From Cacajao melanocephalus (Eukaryota; Chordata; Mammalia; Primates; Pitheciidae): 64,000 bases of DNA. A model generated the notes under the pieces. The model worked only from the letters and a program-made list of their open reading frames with translations. It was not told where the DNA came from and made no database searches. The position numbers and the translations under genes were made by a program. Every line of letters starts with the position of its first letter. Position 1 is the first letter of the stretch. Where the stretch lies: contig CAUYLG010065585.1 of assembly GCA_963573385.1 (NCBI GenBank), positions 1 to 64,000 on the forward strand, written 5' to 3'. Shown here piece after piece: positions 1 through 12,975 of the stretch.

Positions 1-190
1 GGCTCCTCCGCCGGGAATCTCCTAGTCTGTGGGCAACAAAAATTCGTCTGAAAGTGCGGCGTCCACTCGCTCTCTGCGCTTTCACTGGGAGCTACAATCC
101 TGAGCTGTTGTTAATCGGCCATCTTGGATCTCTCCCCGAGATGGTCCTTTTAATTGACGGAAGTGATTCCTTAGGCCTGAGGGTTGGAGG
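1..190. mobile_element. Possible LTR-like or CpG-bearing repeat fragment
   Basis: The first 190 bases contain several CpGs and a 'gccatcttggatctc' stretch that resembles the 3' part of some primate LTRs. The left edge of the window cuts it, so no terminal dinucleotide or duplication can be checked. Class and orientation are uncertain, and a unique CpG-containing segment is equally possible. Confidence 0.25.
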
Positions 191-204
191 CAGTCTGTGT
201 GGTC

Positions 205-305
205 ATCTGTGAGCTCCTCTTCATTGCAGCATGGATCTTCTCTGTCTCTAGCTCCCTGGCTCCTGGCTTTCATGTATTAGGTATTCAACAAATACTCTTG
301 AACAT
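205..305 (+). mobile_element. L2 LINE 3'-end fragment
   Basis: The order 'ctgtgagctcct', then 'ctctagctccctggct', then 'aggtattcaacaaatact' follows the 3' end of L2 (stop-rich tail with a 'caataaatatttg'-like terminus). It is short and diverged, typical of an ancient mammalian L2 copy. Confidence 0.45.
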
Positions 306-309
306 CAGG

Positions 310-660
310 GGTTTAGTTAAAAGTAGCAAAGGCAGGGCTGTGTGGTGGCTGTGGCGTCCTGCTTGGTCGCAGCCAGTGGTGTGAGCACAGGCTCTTTCCC
401 GTGGCTGCCACCTGCAGCTTCCACTCATGGGTCCTGGTCCCTGCCTTCAGAGCCTCACCAAGTCTACATTAGCAGCTCCTAATCCTGAGGGGAGGGAATC
501 CGCAGTCCATCTCTCCTGAGCCTCTAAGTCTTTGAGCCATATGACCCTGGTGTAGAAACCCATGTCGATCTCCTCACCCCTTTCATGGTATTTACCAATG
601 AAACATTTTGTCATTTTAACTTGTAGCCCCCCAGAATCCACCCGTCCCTTGAATATGCCT
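310..660. other. Unique sequence, nothing recognised
   Basis: Mixed-composition sequence with no repeat family, splice-flanked open frame or RNA gene recognised. The open frames through it are short and lack coding features. Confidence 0.5.
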
Positions 661-2600
661 TCCAGTCATGAGATATTTATTGAGCCTCTGCTGAGTGCCA
701 GGGATTGCCATGAAGAAGCCTGTCCAGGTAGAACTCACAGTCCAGTAGGAGAAGATATATCAACAGAGGTTGCTCACAGGATGTCCTACGTGCTGTGCCA
801 GGGTACTGACAAGGCACAGTGGGACCTGCAGGAGGGAACTGGCCATTCCTACTTGAGAGTTACAATGATAAAGATTTTGCTTAACAAATACTTTATTGAG
901 TGCCTTCTCTGCACGAGCATGTGCTGGACAATAGGGACATGATACCATGGTGCCTGCTCCCATGGGTTTATAGTCTGTGGACATAGTAATCTAATTCAAA
1001 TGAGGATATTACTGCAAACTGAGATAAAAGCTGTGAAGAAAAGGGACGTGATTTCATAGGCAGGCCTAGACAAGGGTATAAGACCAGGTTTTTCTGGGGA
1101 GATGAACTATAAGCTGAGATTACAAGGCTGAGTAATCGTTAGTGAGTTGAAGGGAGGAGAGGGAAAATGCTCAAAGCAGAGGTGACAGAGGGCTGGGAGG
1201 CAGGAGCAGTGGTGAGGGAAGAATTGAACACACAGTTTTAGAGGCCACAGTGGGGTTTGGTATTGATCATCAGAGTAACGGGAGTCTTTTCAGGACTGCA
1301 CATTGGGAAGGAGCAAGAGATTTGCACCCCAGATGCTGGATGGGGAGGCCAGTGTGGAGGCAGAAGGGGTCATTGAAGAGGTTGGCATACAAGATGAGGG
1401 AAAACACGGTGATAGCTTGGAATAAGTTGGATGTGGAGCCAGAGAGAAATGGATGGATTTCAGAGACACTTGGGAACAAAAAAAAGGCCATAGAAGAGAG
1501 GTGATGAAATGAGTAATGGCTCACAATGACTTGGGCATCAGATGGGTAGTGGAGTCATTATTGAGCTAGGACACATGGGAAAGGAAAGGTGTTCTCTTTT
1601 TATCGGCAGAGGTAGGGTAGAGGCGATCATGAGTTTAGTTCTAGATCTGGTGAGTTTGGGGTGCCTTTAAAACATCCGAGCAAAGTAGACAGCTGTATAA
1701 ACAAATGGTGGTGTTTGAGCTGACTCTTGAGAAAATGATTGGGTGGTTTCCAGATAAACAGTAGGAAAGGGTGTTCAAGGCACCCTGAGGCAGAGGGTGT
1801 GAGTGACATAAGCAGACGTAGGAGGCTTGAATGAGCACTGGGTGCCAGTTAGAGCATTAGGTGTGTTATAAGAGATGCAAATGCAGAGAGGTGGGGCCAG
1901 GGCAGATCCTGGAGAATCTTTAATACCCTGTTAAGAAATTTGGACTTGATCCTAAAATGTATCTGCAGCTATTGAAGGATTTTTAGCAATTGAATGTTAT
2001 AATCAAATTTGCACTTTAGGAAAATCACTATGCCAGTCAAGTGAAGAATCAATTTGATGAGTCATTCATTCATTCAACAATCCCACATGTTATATACTAT
2101 TTACAAGGCACTGTGTTAAATGCTGTGAAACAAAGGTCACTAAGGCAGAGACGATGCCTTTACCAAATTGATGGCCTATGGGGAAAGACAGAGCCATAAC
2201 ATAAATATAACATTAGAATGTCATATGGTAATTGTAGTGATACATATGTGCACAGAGTGTTGATCGAGTAGGAGAAGGGAAGCTTACCTACACTGCTTTT
2301 AGGGAAGTTTTCTAAGATGAAATCATGTAATTTAAAAAGAATTATAGGGACAAATGAATGGTCATAGCAATTGCATTCCAAACAGAGGGACAGCAAGAAC
2401 AAGTCATGGGGAAAGAAGTAGCAGAGGGTATTTGGAAATCTCAATCAATTTGTTGCCAGAAGTCAAAAGGTAAAGCAAAACTGGTGTGAAATGAGGAGGG
2501 GCTATGCTTGGACAGTGTTCTGTAGTCTGAGGAAAAAGCTGTGACGTCATGAGCTTCGCATTTTAGGAAGATCACTTTAGGAGCTGTGGGCAAGGGACTG
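661..2600 (+). mobile_element. Mosaic of ancient LINE-3'UTR-like repeats
   Basis: At least three degraded pieces of one dispersed mammalian family lie head to tail. Landmarks are 'tttattgagcctctgctgagtgcc' type starts near 667, 890 and 2060, 'catgggtttatagtctgtgg' near 960, 'gtgttcaaggcaccctgaggc' near 1770, and 'ttggacttgatcctaaaatg' near 1940. I associate this pattern with the 3' untranslated part of old L1ME/L1M5-type LINEs, but the subfamily and breakpoints are not resolvable by eye. No open reading frame of note is retained. Confidence 0.45.
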
Positions 2601-2604
2601 AGGA

Positions 2605-3272
2605 TACCCTTTCATGATACAAATCAGCATGAAACAAAATGAAAGCCTCATTAGAAAGAGAGATGAAATTCCTTAAATGGATAAAGGATAGCTTTGAAAA
2701 ACCCTCAGCTAACATCATACTTAGTGATAAAACAGGGATGTCCACTCCTGCCACTTCGATTCAACATTGTGCAAAAGGTAATAATTGTGTTAGAAAATGA
2801 AACAAACAGCATCTAGGTTGGAAAGGAAGAAGTCAAATGAAGTCTATGATATTATATATAGAAAAACTTAAGTAATTCACTGAAACACTGTTAGCACTGA
2901 TAAACAGGTTCTACCGGGATGCAGCACACAAGATCTGTATACAAAAATAAGTTAGATTTCTATGTATTTACAATGAAGAACAAGGAAATTAAATTAAGAA
3001 AATGATCCTTTTCATAATAATAGCAAACATAGCAAAATAATTAGAAATAAATCTAACAAAAAAAATTGTAAGACTTGTAAACTGTCCACCATAAAACATC
3101 ACTGAAAGAAGTTAAGACCTAAATAAATGGAAAGACATACCCTGCTCATGGATTAGAAGACTTCATATTTTTAAGATGGCAACATTACCCAAACTGATGT
3201 ACAGGTGCAATGCATTCCCTATAAAAATCTTATTTTTTAGTAGAAATTGACAAGCTGATCCTAAGAGTCACA
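2605..3272 (+). mobile_element. Old L1 fragment (ORF2 reverse-transcriptase region)
   Basis: Reads in the sense of L1 ORF2. Landmarks are the 'aaccctcagctaacatcatact' segment near 2700, 'cagggatgtccactc' near 2733, 'gatctgtatacaaaaat' near 2931 and 'attcccta(t/c)aaaaat' near 3214. These correspond to the part of ORF2 after the reverse-transcriptase active site. Many stops and indels show that it is a dead, old (L1M-age) copy lacking 5' and 3' ends. Confidence 0.75.
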
Positions 3273-3290
3273 TTTTTTTTTTTTTTTTTA
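3273..3290. repeat. Poly-T tract
   Basis: Homopolymer T run next to the end of the L1 fragment. No Alu body follows it. Confidence 0.7.
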
Positions 3291-3354
3291 GCTTAAGTTC
3301 CTGGGAGAATGGCTTCATGCACATAGTTAATGAATGGTTGACATGTATTAGACA

Positions 3355-3535
3355 CTATATTGTCTGAGACTTTTTTTCTAATCCTTTTATATGCATTAAC
3401 TGCTCTTTATAGGGAGCCTATCAATCCACATTACTAGGGGAGGAAATGGGAAATAACTAGCCCAAGGTCATAGAGCTGGGAAGCAAGGAGAGCAGATTCC
3501 AACCTCTCTGGCTCCACGGTGCATGTCTTAGCCTC
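3355..3535 (-). mobile_element. MIR SINE (reverse orientation)
   Basis: The 'aactagcccaaggtcatagagctgggaagcaa' type core, followed by a 'gattccaacctctctggctcc' type segment, is the reverse complement of the conserved MIR core and tRNA-related end. Diverged ancient copy. Confidence 0.6.
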
Positions 3536-3589
3536 CATGGAGTATGCCTCTTTTCCCAGGGCAAAAGTGAATGCCAGGGCAGTGTGGGG

Positions 3590-3800
3590 CGTGTTGAGTC
3601 AGGTTTCTGGACATCTGGGCTGAGGTGCTGAGCAGGCAGTTGGCTTCACATCTAGAAGTAGGAGAGAGAACTAGGCTTGTGGTAAAGATTTGAGTGTCTT
3701 TGGCATGAAGACAGGTATTGCTGACATTGCGGCATAGAGATCACCAGCAGGTCAGGTGAGGAGACAGTTAGCTGATGACAGACCTTCTGGGTCACAGGAA
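3590..3800 (+). mobile_element. Probable old LINE-3'UTR fragment
   Basis: The 'gaggtgctgagcaggcagttgg' type sequence and the following purine-rich text resemble the same old LINE-like family as 661-2600. Weakly supported. Confidence 0.3.
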
Positions 3801-3809
3801 CTGAAAAAG

Positions 3810-4184
3810 TGTTATGGGTTGAATTACATTCCTACCACATTCCTGCACTGAACTCTTAACCCTCAGCACCTCAGAATGTGATCTTATTTGGATAGTCTTT
3901 ACAGAAGTCATCCAGGTAAATTGAGGTTACTAGGGTGGGCCCTAGTCCATTATGCCTGCTGTCCTCATAAAAAGGGAACATTTGGAGGCAGGCATACGTA
4001 CAGGGAGAGCACGTGGGAGCTTGAAGATGCCATCTGCAAGCCAAGGAGAGAGGCCTCCAAGGAGCCGATCCTGCCGATGCCTTGATCTCAGCCTCTGGCT
4101 CCCAGCGCTGCGAGGCCAGGAATCTGTGTTGCTTCTGCTGCTGGGTTCACGGCCTTTGTCACAGCAGCCCTCCCAGTCTAATAA
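3810..4184 (+). mobile_element. MaLR-like solo LTR
   Basis: Starts 'tgttatgggttgaatt', contains 'cctcagaatgtgatcttatttgg', 'agggtgggccctagtcca' and 'gtcctcataaaaaggg', and runs to 'cagcagccctcccagtctaat'. This order is that of a widespread mammalian LTR of the MaLR/ERVL type. It is a non-coding solo LTR; the subfamily is uncertain. Confidence 0.55.
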
Positions 4185-4955
4185 AGAGCAGGAGAAGGAC
4201 ATCCCAGAGGGAAGCTCAGCAGGGCCAGAGTCGCCAGGGGTCAAAACCCCGGGCCTGCTGCATGGGGACAGCTTCGATGCTGATGCCGCCTGAGGCTGTG
4301 TCCCCCTCCAGTGCTGAGTTGTGCTTCTGGCCCCCCTTGAGCAGAAGTGGGGATGTCAGATACCTTCCCTCATTCTTTATCCCCTCTGCTGCTGTCAATC
4401 TCCACTTCTCCATTTCTGTTCCTGTGCAGCTGATTTTTTTGAACCTAAATGTGGGAGCTAGACGAGTCTCTGTTAGCTAAATGTCATCTTGCTGGTTTTG
4501 GTTCTGTGTATCAGCCAGTAGAAGTCGCTTATAATTTCAGCTCTGCTGTTTTTCAGGATAGCATTCCCTACAGACCTGTGGTGTCCATAGCACTGAAACA
4601 AACATACTTCTTTTGTCCTTATTTGAAGTCACTGTTAAAAAAAACAAACAAAAACAAGCTGCAAGACACAGTGCCAGAGGGGTGGCCGAGCCTGGAGGCT
4701 GCATCGAGGGTCTTCCTCCTCTTGGCTCTGGGTCCCAGGACTCTCGAAGCGGTGCTCATCCTGCTCCTCCCCAGTTCCTTCCTAGCTTTGTCTTCTCCCC
4801 AGGTCCCTGGAATGAGGGTGCTGCCCAGGGTCTGGTTGTCACCTACATGATCTTTACACCCTCCTTTCCCTGCACAGATGATCTCATCTCCTCTCTGGTT
4901 CCAGTTCCTTCCTGCTACTATCAGTGTCTCTTTAGGTGAATCCTTTAGTCTATTT
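4185..4955. other. Unique sequence, no gene seen
   Basis: GC-moderate sequence with overlapping open frames of up to about 130 codons on the plus strand. None shows a recognisable domain, good initiation context plus splice sites, or composition different from its surroundings. I see no clear repeat except a possible weak L2-like pyrimidine-rich piece around 4700-4930. Confidence 0.45.
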
Positions 4956-4959
4956 AGTA

Positions 4960-5035
4960 TCTATCCCAAGTTGGGCTTCAGTTTCCTCATCTACAAAATG
5001 TGGATAATAATACGTACACATGATGTTAGATGATG
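4960..5035 (+). mobile_element. MIR SINE, left part (split by an Alu)
   Basis: 'cttcagtttcctcatctacaaaatg' is the diagnostic MIR segment in sense orientation. The element continues after the Alu at 5347, so the Alu inserted into it. Confidence 0.7.
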
Positions 5036-5047
5036 AAATGAGATAAT

Positions 5048-5430
<383 letters not shown>

Positions 5431-5750
5431 ACTGCCACTGCCTCATGTGACACACATCTCTTATTGGAGATGGCCTGCCTCTGTGTCCTTGCTATTGGAT
5501 GGAGGCTACAAATGTTTGAGCTCTGTTCTGGCTGAGTAGGTCTCCTGGTTCCTCCATTTACCAAGCCTGGAATCTTATGGGCTTTAAATAGTGTTTTACA
5601 TAATACATACACATATGTACATGTATGTATGGATGCGTGACATATAGAGAGTCATCTCATGTAGGCTCCACGGGCCCACACTGGGACTTCGGGTACTGGG
5701 TTGAGGCCAGCAGACATTTAGAGGAGATGAGATGGGGATTAGTCAGTATT
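5431..5750. other. Unique sequence with short TA/CA-rich stretch
   Basis: No family recognised. Around 5600-5630 there is a short 'acatacacatatgtacatgtatg' type alternating purine-pyrimidine stretch that is partly self-complementary. Confidence 0.4.
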
Positions 5751-5754
5751 CACC

Positions 5755-5865
5755 CTGCACCATGGAAGGTGACTTACGTGCATTCAAGTGAGACAGCAGC
5801 CCTATGTGGTGGAGATTTCATCCCAATTTCACAAGTGAGGAATTGAAGCCTAGTCACTAATCCCG
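5755..5865 (-). mobile_element. MIR SINE fragment (reverse)
   Basis: 'agcagccctatgtggtggagatttcatcccaatttcacaagtgagg' type text matches the reverse-oriented MIR core (…accctatgaggtagg…ccattttacagatgagg…). The next Alu interrupts its distal part. Confidence 0.6.
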
Positions 5866-5884
5866 GGGAATAACACTCTTACTC

Positions 5885-7450
<1,566 letters not shown>

Positions 7451-7454
7451 GGCT

Positions 7455-7535
7455 GCGTCTGTTTCACTGTTGTGCCCCAGGGGCTGGAGCCAGCACCTGT
7501 TACACAAGGGGAGCTCAGAAAGTATTTCTTGAGCA
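7455..7535 (+). mobile_element. L2 LINE 3'-end fragment
   Basis: 'gtctgtttcactgttgtgcccc' followed by 'agcacctgttacac' and 'agaaagtatttcttgagc' matches the L2 3' terminus in order and orientation. Confidence 0.6.
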
Positions 7536-8388
7536 GGAGAATAAGGGCGTGGCTGCCTTTCCCCCTGACTGAGTTCCAGTGACACGCCTGGCACCTCTGT
7601 GTGCCCGCACGAGGTAGCAATGCCTTGGACCTGCAGGGTCTGGGTGTGGGTTCCATGTGCTTGTGCTGAGCCGATGCCTTGTCGCTTTGCTGAAGTCTCT
7701 ACTTCGGCTTCAATGTCATCTGTAAATGAACTCTCTGGCTTATTTTGAGAATCAAGTCAAACAATCCATATGAAAATGCTTTTAAAACCATGAAGTGTTA
7801 TTAATTAAACACTGACCAGAGTGATGTTCACTTAAACGTAACTCTCACCATGTTGCTAGGTTCTTATTTAGTCTTTGATTTCTCATCTTCTTGCCCTGAA
7901 GTTATCCATGTATGAATAAATATTGTGACTGCCTTATGACAAAGGAATTGAAACAGGACTTCTTTCTGACATGGCCAACTTACCTTTCCAGTGCCGGCCA
8001 CTGCACCTCGGGTCTCCATGCCGGGAACAAGGCCTCGCCTGCAGAACTGAGATGTTTGTGAGTGGTGAAGCTCTGCCTGTGTGCTAAGAGCATATGTGCC
8101 GCCCTCACTAAACAAAGGAATGTATTTAAATGTATATTAGAGATTCATGGCATTACAGTTGACCCAGAGGAGAGATCCAGACATAAAAAGAGGTTCTTGC
8201 CTTCCTGGGTTTTCTGCATTGGTTAACACTAAAGTGTGCATTCTAAGAAGGCAGAAATAGTTTAAGAAAACCAAGAAAAGGCAGGAACAAGGTGGGTATT
8301 TAGCTGTTTAATATTGTAGGGTAGAGTAAAATATGAAACTGGAAAATGAGAGGAGGCAATAATGTGGAAAGAAAAGAAATTGCTATTT
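7536..8388. other. Unique sequence, nothing recognised
   Basis: No gene or repeat family is recognisable. Short open frames only. Confidence 0.4.
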
Positions 8389-8427
8389 TTAGTTGCAAAA
8401 ACTGCAGTTACTTTTGCACCAACCCAG
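8389..8427 (+). mobile_element. Half MADE1 mariner-type MITE
   Basis: The tract around 'gcagttacttttgcaccaac' (8403-8422) is one terminal half of MADE1, the about 80-bp palindromic MITE related to Hsmar1. The other half is not present to the left, so the long hairpin typical of MADE1 (and of miR-548 precursors derived from it) cannot form here. Confidence 0.75.
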
Positions 8428-8454
8428 TAATTTGAATAAAAGTGTTGATAGAAG

Positions 8455-8665
8455 GAGACTAGTCTTTATTGAGCACCTGCGTAACGGGTACTTTCACATA
8501 CTTTATCACATTTAGTTATTAAAATTATATTGGAAAATAAGTGCTCTTATCCCCACTTTTGTTTTTTTTGGTTAGAATACTCAGGCTCATAGACATTAAG
8601 TAACTTACTCAAGGTTATAGAGTTTATAAAAGGACAGAATAAGTGGTTTCAGAGGCTGTCCCATG
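8455..8665 (-). mobile_element. MIR SINE (reverse)
   Basis: Reads 'ttattgagcacctgcgtaacgg', then 'atccccactttt', then 'agtaacttactcaaggttatagagtt', the order expected for a reverse MIR. Confidence 0.65.
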
Positions 8666-8886
8666 GGATGATATAAGAAGCTTATGAGTTACATTCATTA
8701 TGAAATATTAGAGGCATAGTAAGAGGAGAGAGGCAGGCAAGAGCCGTCTCATTAAAGTGGAGGTAACATTTTTAAAGGAAATTTTAAAATTCAAATTAAT
8801 TACAAAATGTCATAGTTAATAAAAGTCTTTTAAAATAGATGTAGTTTCCAAGGTCATGCTGTTTTTTTTTTTTAAATGGAGATACA

Positions 8887-9224
<338 letters not shown>

Positions 9225-9289
9225 TTAGAAAAAATGTATATATGCACACAATCACATGCATATACCTCCCTTCCCCCACCCCAGCATAC

Positions 9290-9464
9290 CTGGTACCCAC
9301 TGACAAATATTCCTCAAGGTTGAGTATAGGATCCAGTTCCTGGCCAAATGCTACTTGGAACCAGTTCTCAGTGGTCAGATTGGTGTCTGCTGTGGCCCTT
9401 GGTATCCATGCCAGGGTGGCTGCCACAGCTGCCTCCTTCATGTACAGCATCATGTAATGCATTT
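9290..9464 (-). CDS. Candidate internal exon, product unknown
   Basis: On the minus strand a 175-base segment is open in a single frame and bordered by splice-like signals. The acceptor is the pyrimidine-rich 'tcttctccacctgcttcag' at about 9465-9483, and the donor is 'cag|gtatgc' at 9290/9289. The translated text begins MHYMMLYMKEAAVAATLAWI and ends near EEYLSVGTR. The other two frames on that strand contain stops. It lies just right of an Alu. I do not recognise the protein. Exon length 175 gives unequal start and end phases, so neighbouring exons would have to fit. No other exon of the same gene was found in the window. It could equally be a degraded retroelement piece, an alternative exon or chance; a 57-codon open frame is not rare in this composition. 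Confidence 0.3.
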
Positions 9465-9800
9465 CTGAAGCAGGTGGAGAAGATATTTAGAAAGCCTAGC
9501 ATACAGAAGAATTGAGTAGCTGGTGAAGAATTTATTAGATATAGCCTCTATTTCCTTAGATATAGATAACATTTCCAAAGTCTTTGTCCTTGAAACAAGT
9601 TGGTTTTGAAAATTCTACTAATTTATTGAACATATAGCGGTTTGTTAATTGGATTGAATCCCCTCTGTTATAGTTCAGGGATTTTACTAGGACCTTTAAT
9701 ATACACTGTCCCATGTAAGATAATAAGTACTGAGTTTAGGTGAAAGTCTAAAAACAGGAGAGTTGGTGAGGATGGAATTATTGAAAGGGAATTGGCCTGG
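9465..9800. other. Unique AT-rich sequence
   Basis: No family recognised. If 9290-9464 is an exon, this is the end of the preceding intron on the minus strand. Confidence 0.4.
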
Positions 9801-10548
9801 AATTCTAACCAAGATAGCTGAGTAAGGTCATGCTTTGACTTGTCTTTGCCAGCAAAAAGACTTAGGCAATAACAGAGAACATGTAAAGAGAGAAAATAAA
9901 AAATACCTCTGAGTTAAAAACTAAAATAAATGTTTCATGAAATAGAAATCAAATCCACTGTGAAGCAGTTAGCTGGGTTCTGGGTCCAAAAAGTTCAGCA
10001 GTGGCTAGGATATTAGCATCTGAAAGAAAAAAAAAAAAGAAGTGAAATGTTAGCAAATCAAAATCTGCCAGGTATAAAATAAATACTGTATCAGAAACAA
10101 GTAGAGTTTATCTCAGAGATGCAAAGATGGTTCCACAGCAGAACATTTCCCAGGGTTATGTATATATTAGCCGATAAATTGAGGAAAAAATAATTTAAAT
10201 TGTTACAGAATAATTCAATAAAGTTCACCATTTATTTATAATAACAGCTCTTTGTAAGCAGACTGCAAGAGAGCATTACTGGCTTAATAAAGGATGTCTG
10301 TAAAATATCTCTAGGAAACATGCTTAATGGTGACACTCTAGGCACATTATCTTTAATGTCATGAACAAGATAAGGATATTTGCCATCACTACTTCTGCTT
10401 GAAATTTCCCAGTTCTAGCTACTGCAATAGGAAAAAAGAGGTATATGAGTTAGAATGGAACTAAACTGTCCTCTTTTGTGGATGAGACGATTGTCTATGT
10501 GGAAAATTCAAGAGAATCTATGGACAAACCATTAGAATTACAGAAAGA

Positions 10549-10849
<301 letters not shown>

Positions 10850-10944
10850 TTAGAGAAAATGTTCAACAGGTTTCCTCTACTCAACATAAGAGATTAATAA
10901 CATTCCTCTAGATCAATAAAAACCAGTTAGAAAGTAGAATTAAA

Positions 10945-11263
10945 GCTGGGCAGGGTGGCTCACCCCTGTAATCCCAGCACTTTGGGAGGCCGAGGTGGGC
11001 AGATCGCCTCAAACACCTGAGGTCAGGAGTTTGAGACCAGCCTGGCTAACATGGTGAAACTCTGTCTCTACTAAAAATATAAGTTAGCTGGGCATGGTGG
11101 CAGACACCTGTAATCCTAGCTACTTGGGAGACTGAGGCAGGAGAATTACTTGAACCCAGGAGGCGGAGGCTGCAGTGAGCTGAGATTGTATCACTGCACT
11201 CCAGCCTGGACAAAAGAGCGAAACTTCATCTCAAAAAAAAAAAAAAAAAAAAAAGAAAAAAAT
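10945..11263 (+). mobile_element. Alu SINE inside L1
   Basis: Full-length sense Alu from 'gctgggcagggtggctcacc' to a long A tail ending about 11263. It sits under 100 bases from the previous Alu and in the same direction. A short direct repeat of consensus text ('ctcaaacacctgag') slightly lengthens the left monomer. Confidence 0.95.
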
Positions 11264-12260
11264 AATTTCATTCATTAGCCACCAGGTCCATGAGATACCT
11301 TGAAAAAAACCTAATGATGTGTACAAGACTTTGTGAAGAGTATTACAAAACAATAAATATATAAAACATAAACGTAGACCTGATGAAATAGAAAAATATA
11401 CCATATTAATGGATTAGAAGACTCTGTATTTTGAAGATGTCAACTTACTCTTGATTAATTTATGAATACACTTAATTCCTGGCAAAATTCCAATAGGAAT
11501 TTTAAAATCAACTTCAGAAGTTAATGTTAGAATTCATATAATAGAAGAAGGAGCCAAGAATAGCCAAGATAAATCGAAGGATGTGACCAAGCTGAGGGGT
11601 CTTGCCCTAATAGTCTGATAACATACAGACTATTTCATTTGGCAAATGGACAAATGAAAGAGAATAGAAAGCCCCAAATTGGATCTGTAGGTATAGAGAA
11701 GTTTGACATGCACTGTATCCGTGATTCTAAGAAGCATCTTTGTTTTATCCTTGAGATACAGATTTCATCTTACAATCTATGGTGTTTTATAATTGTTGTC
11801 AGCCAGATGGCAGACCATACATAGTTTTATGAAAACCTTCTGATAAGAATTTTAGAATTGATGGACTATGGAGTGGCATGGGGCATTATAAACCAGTGGG
11901 AGAAAGTAAGAACTTTTTTATAAATGGCGCTGGGACATTTGGTTATGCATATGAAAAAATCTGAAATGCCACTAACAAAATCAGCACCCGGTAGGATACA
12001 TGCACAGGTATGAATGAGAAACATGTTTAAAATTTTAGAAGATAATGTAGGAGACTGTCTTAAAGACCATGGGGTAGGAAAGAGTTTCTTAGACTTGGCA
12101 GATAAAGCACAAACCAAGAAGAAAAAGACTGATCAGTTTGATTATATTAAATGTTTACAAACTTCTAAGAAGGATATTCATTATGAGCAACATTTACATG
12201 CAAATTACATGTACACTATGTGTTATGCATTTTTCTGTATTTACGAAATATCCCAAATGA

Positions 12261-12794
12261 AGAAAAGAGAGAGAATCTCTAAAAGGGGAGGAGATGTGAC
12301 TGGCACATATAACCAACAAAGGAGTGGTATGTAGACTATGAGGGAGATCAGTGAAGAGGAGTTAGGGAAGTGGGCAGTGGAGTGAAGCCTGAATGAGCAG
12401 GGCACAGGTCATGCTGCCAGGGCCCCGACATGACCATGCCCAGGCTTCTGCCCAGCCTTGCTTTGATTGATGGATGCCTGTGCACCACCTGGAGATTAAA
12501 TATTTTTTGATAATGCTCTTGCAAATACTAATCAGGGAAATGCACGCTGACTAGCACACCATCTCAGCTCCCTTTATTCTCTGCCCTGTTCCTTTCTATA
12601 TTTGTGTCCCAGAGCCCAGTATGGAGCTCCAGCCACTCATTCACTCACTCTGCTACCAGCTGCTTTTATCCTGGGTGCTGTGCTACTTGGATACGTAGTT
12701 TGGGTGATAGGGTCCCTGCTTTCCAGAGGGTTTTAATCTGTCTGAGTAGAAGAGAGAATGAGAAGAGGAAGAAAACTCACAAGTTGGACAGTAC
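12261..12794. other. Unique sequence, nothing recognised
   Basis: No gene or repeat identified. A 'ctaatcagggaaatgc' stretch near 12529 recurs at about 35465 and may be an L1-derived scrap. Confidence 0.4.
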
Positions 12795-12975
12795 CAGGTG
12801 CAGGGCATTTTTCTTTTACTCTCTGATTTATTCCTTATAGCAGCCCTCTAAATTTGGCATTTCATTATCCCTCTTTACAAATGAAGAAATGAAGGTTTGG
12901 AGAGGCTAATTTATTTAGGCCAGTATACGAATAATTCAGCTAAGCCGAAATTCAAGACTGCAACTGTCTGGCTTT
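12795..12975 (-). mobile_element. MIR SINE (reverse)
   Basis: Contains 'cattatccctctttacaaatgaagaaatgaagg' type text, then 'ggccagtatacgaata' and 'aattcaagactgcaactgtctggc', in reverse-MIR order. Confidence 0.6.

Noticed and set aside
1..190. Firm naming of an endogenous retroviral LTR at the left edge
   Set aside because: Only part of it is visible and no terminal repeat can be tested, so it is listed as low-confidence only.
2605..3272. Possible functional L1 reverse transcriptase
   Set aside because: The L1 text is full of stops and indels and lacks both ends. It is a fossil.
4449..4939. Overlapping plus-strand frames of 133 and 108 codons
   Set aside because: Chance frames in mixed unique sequence with no family match or splice sites.
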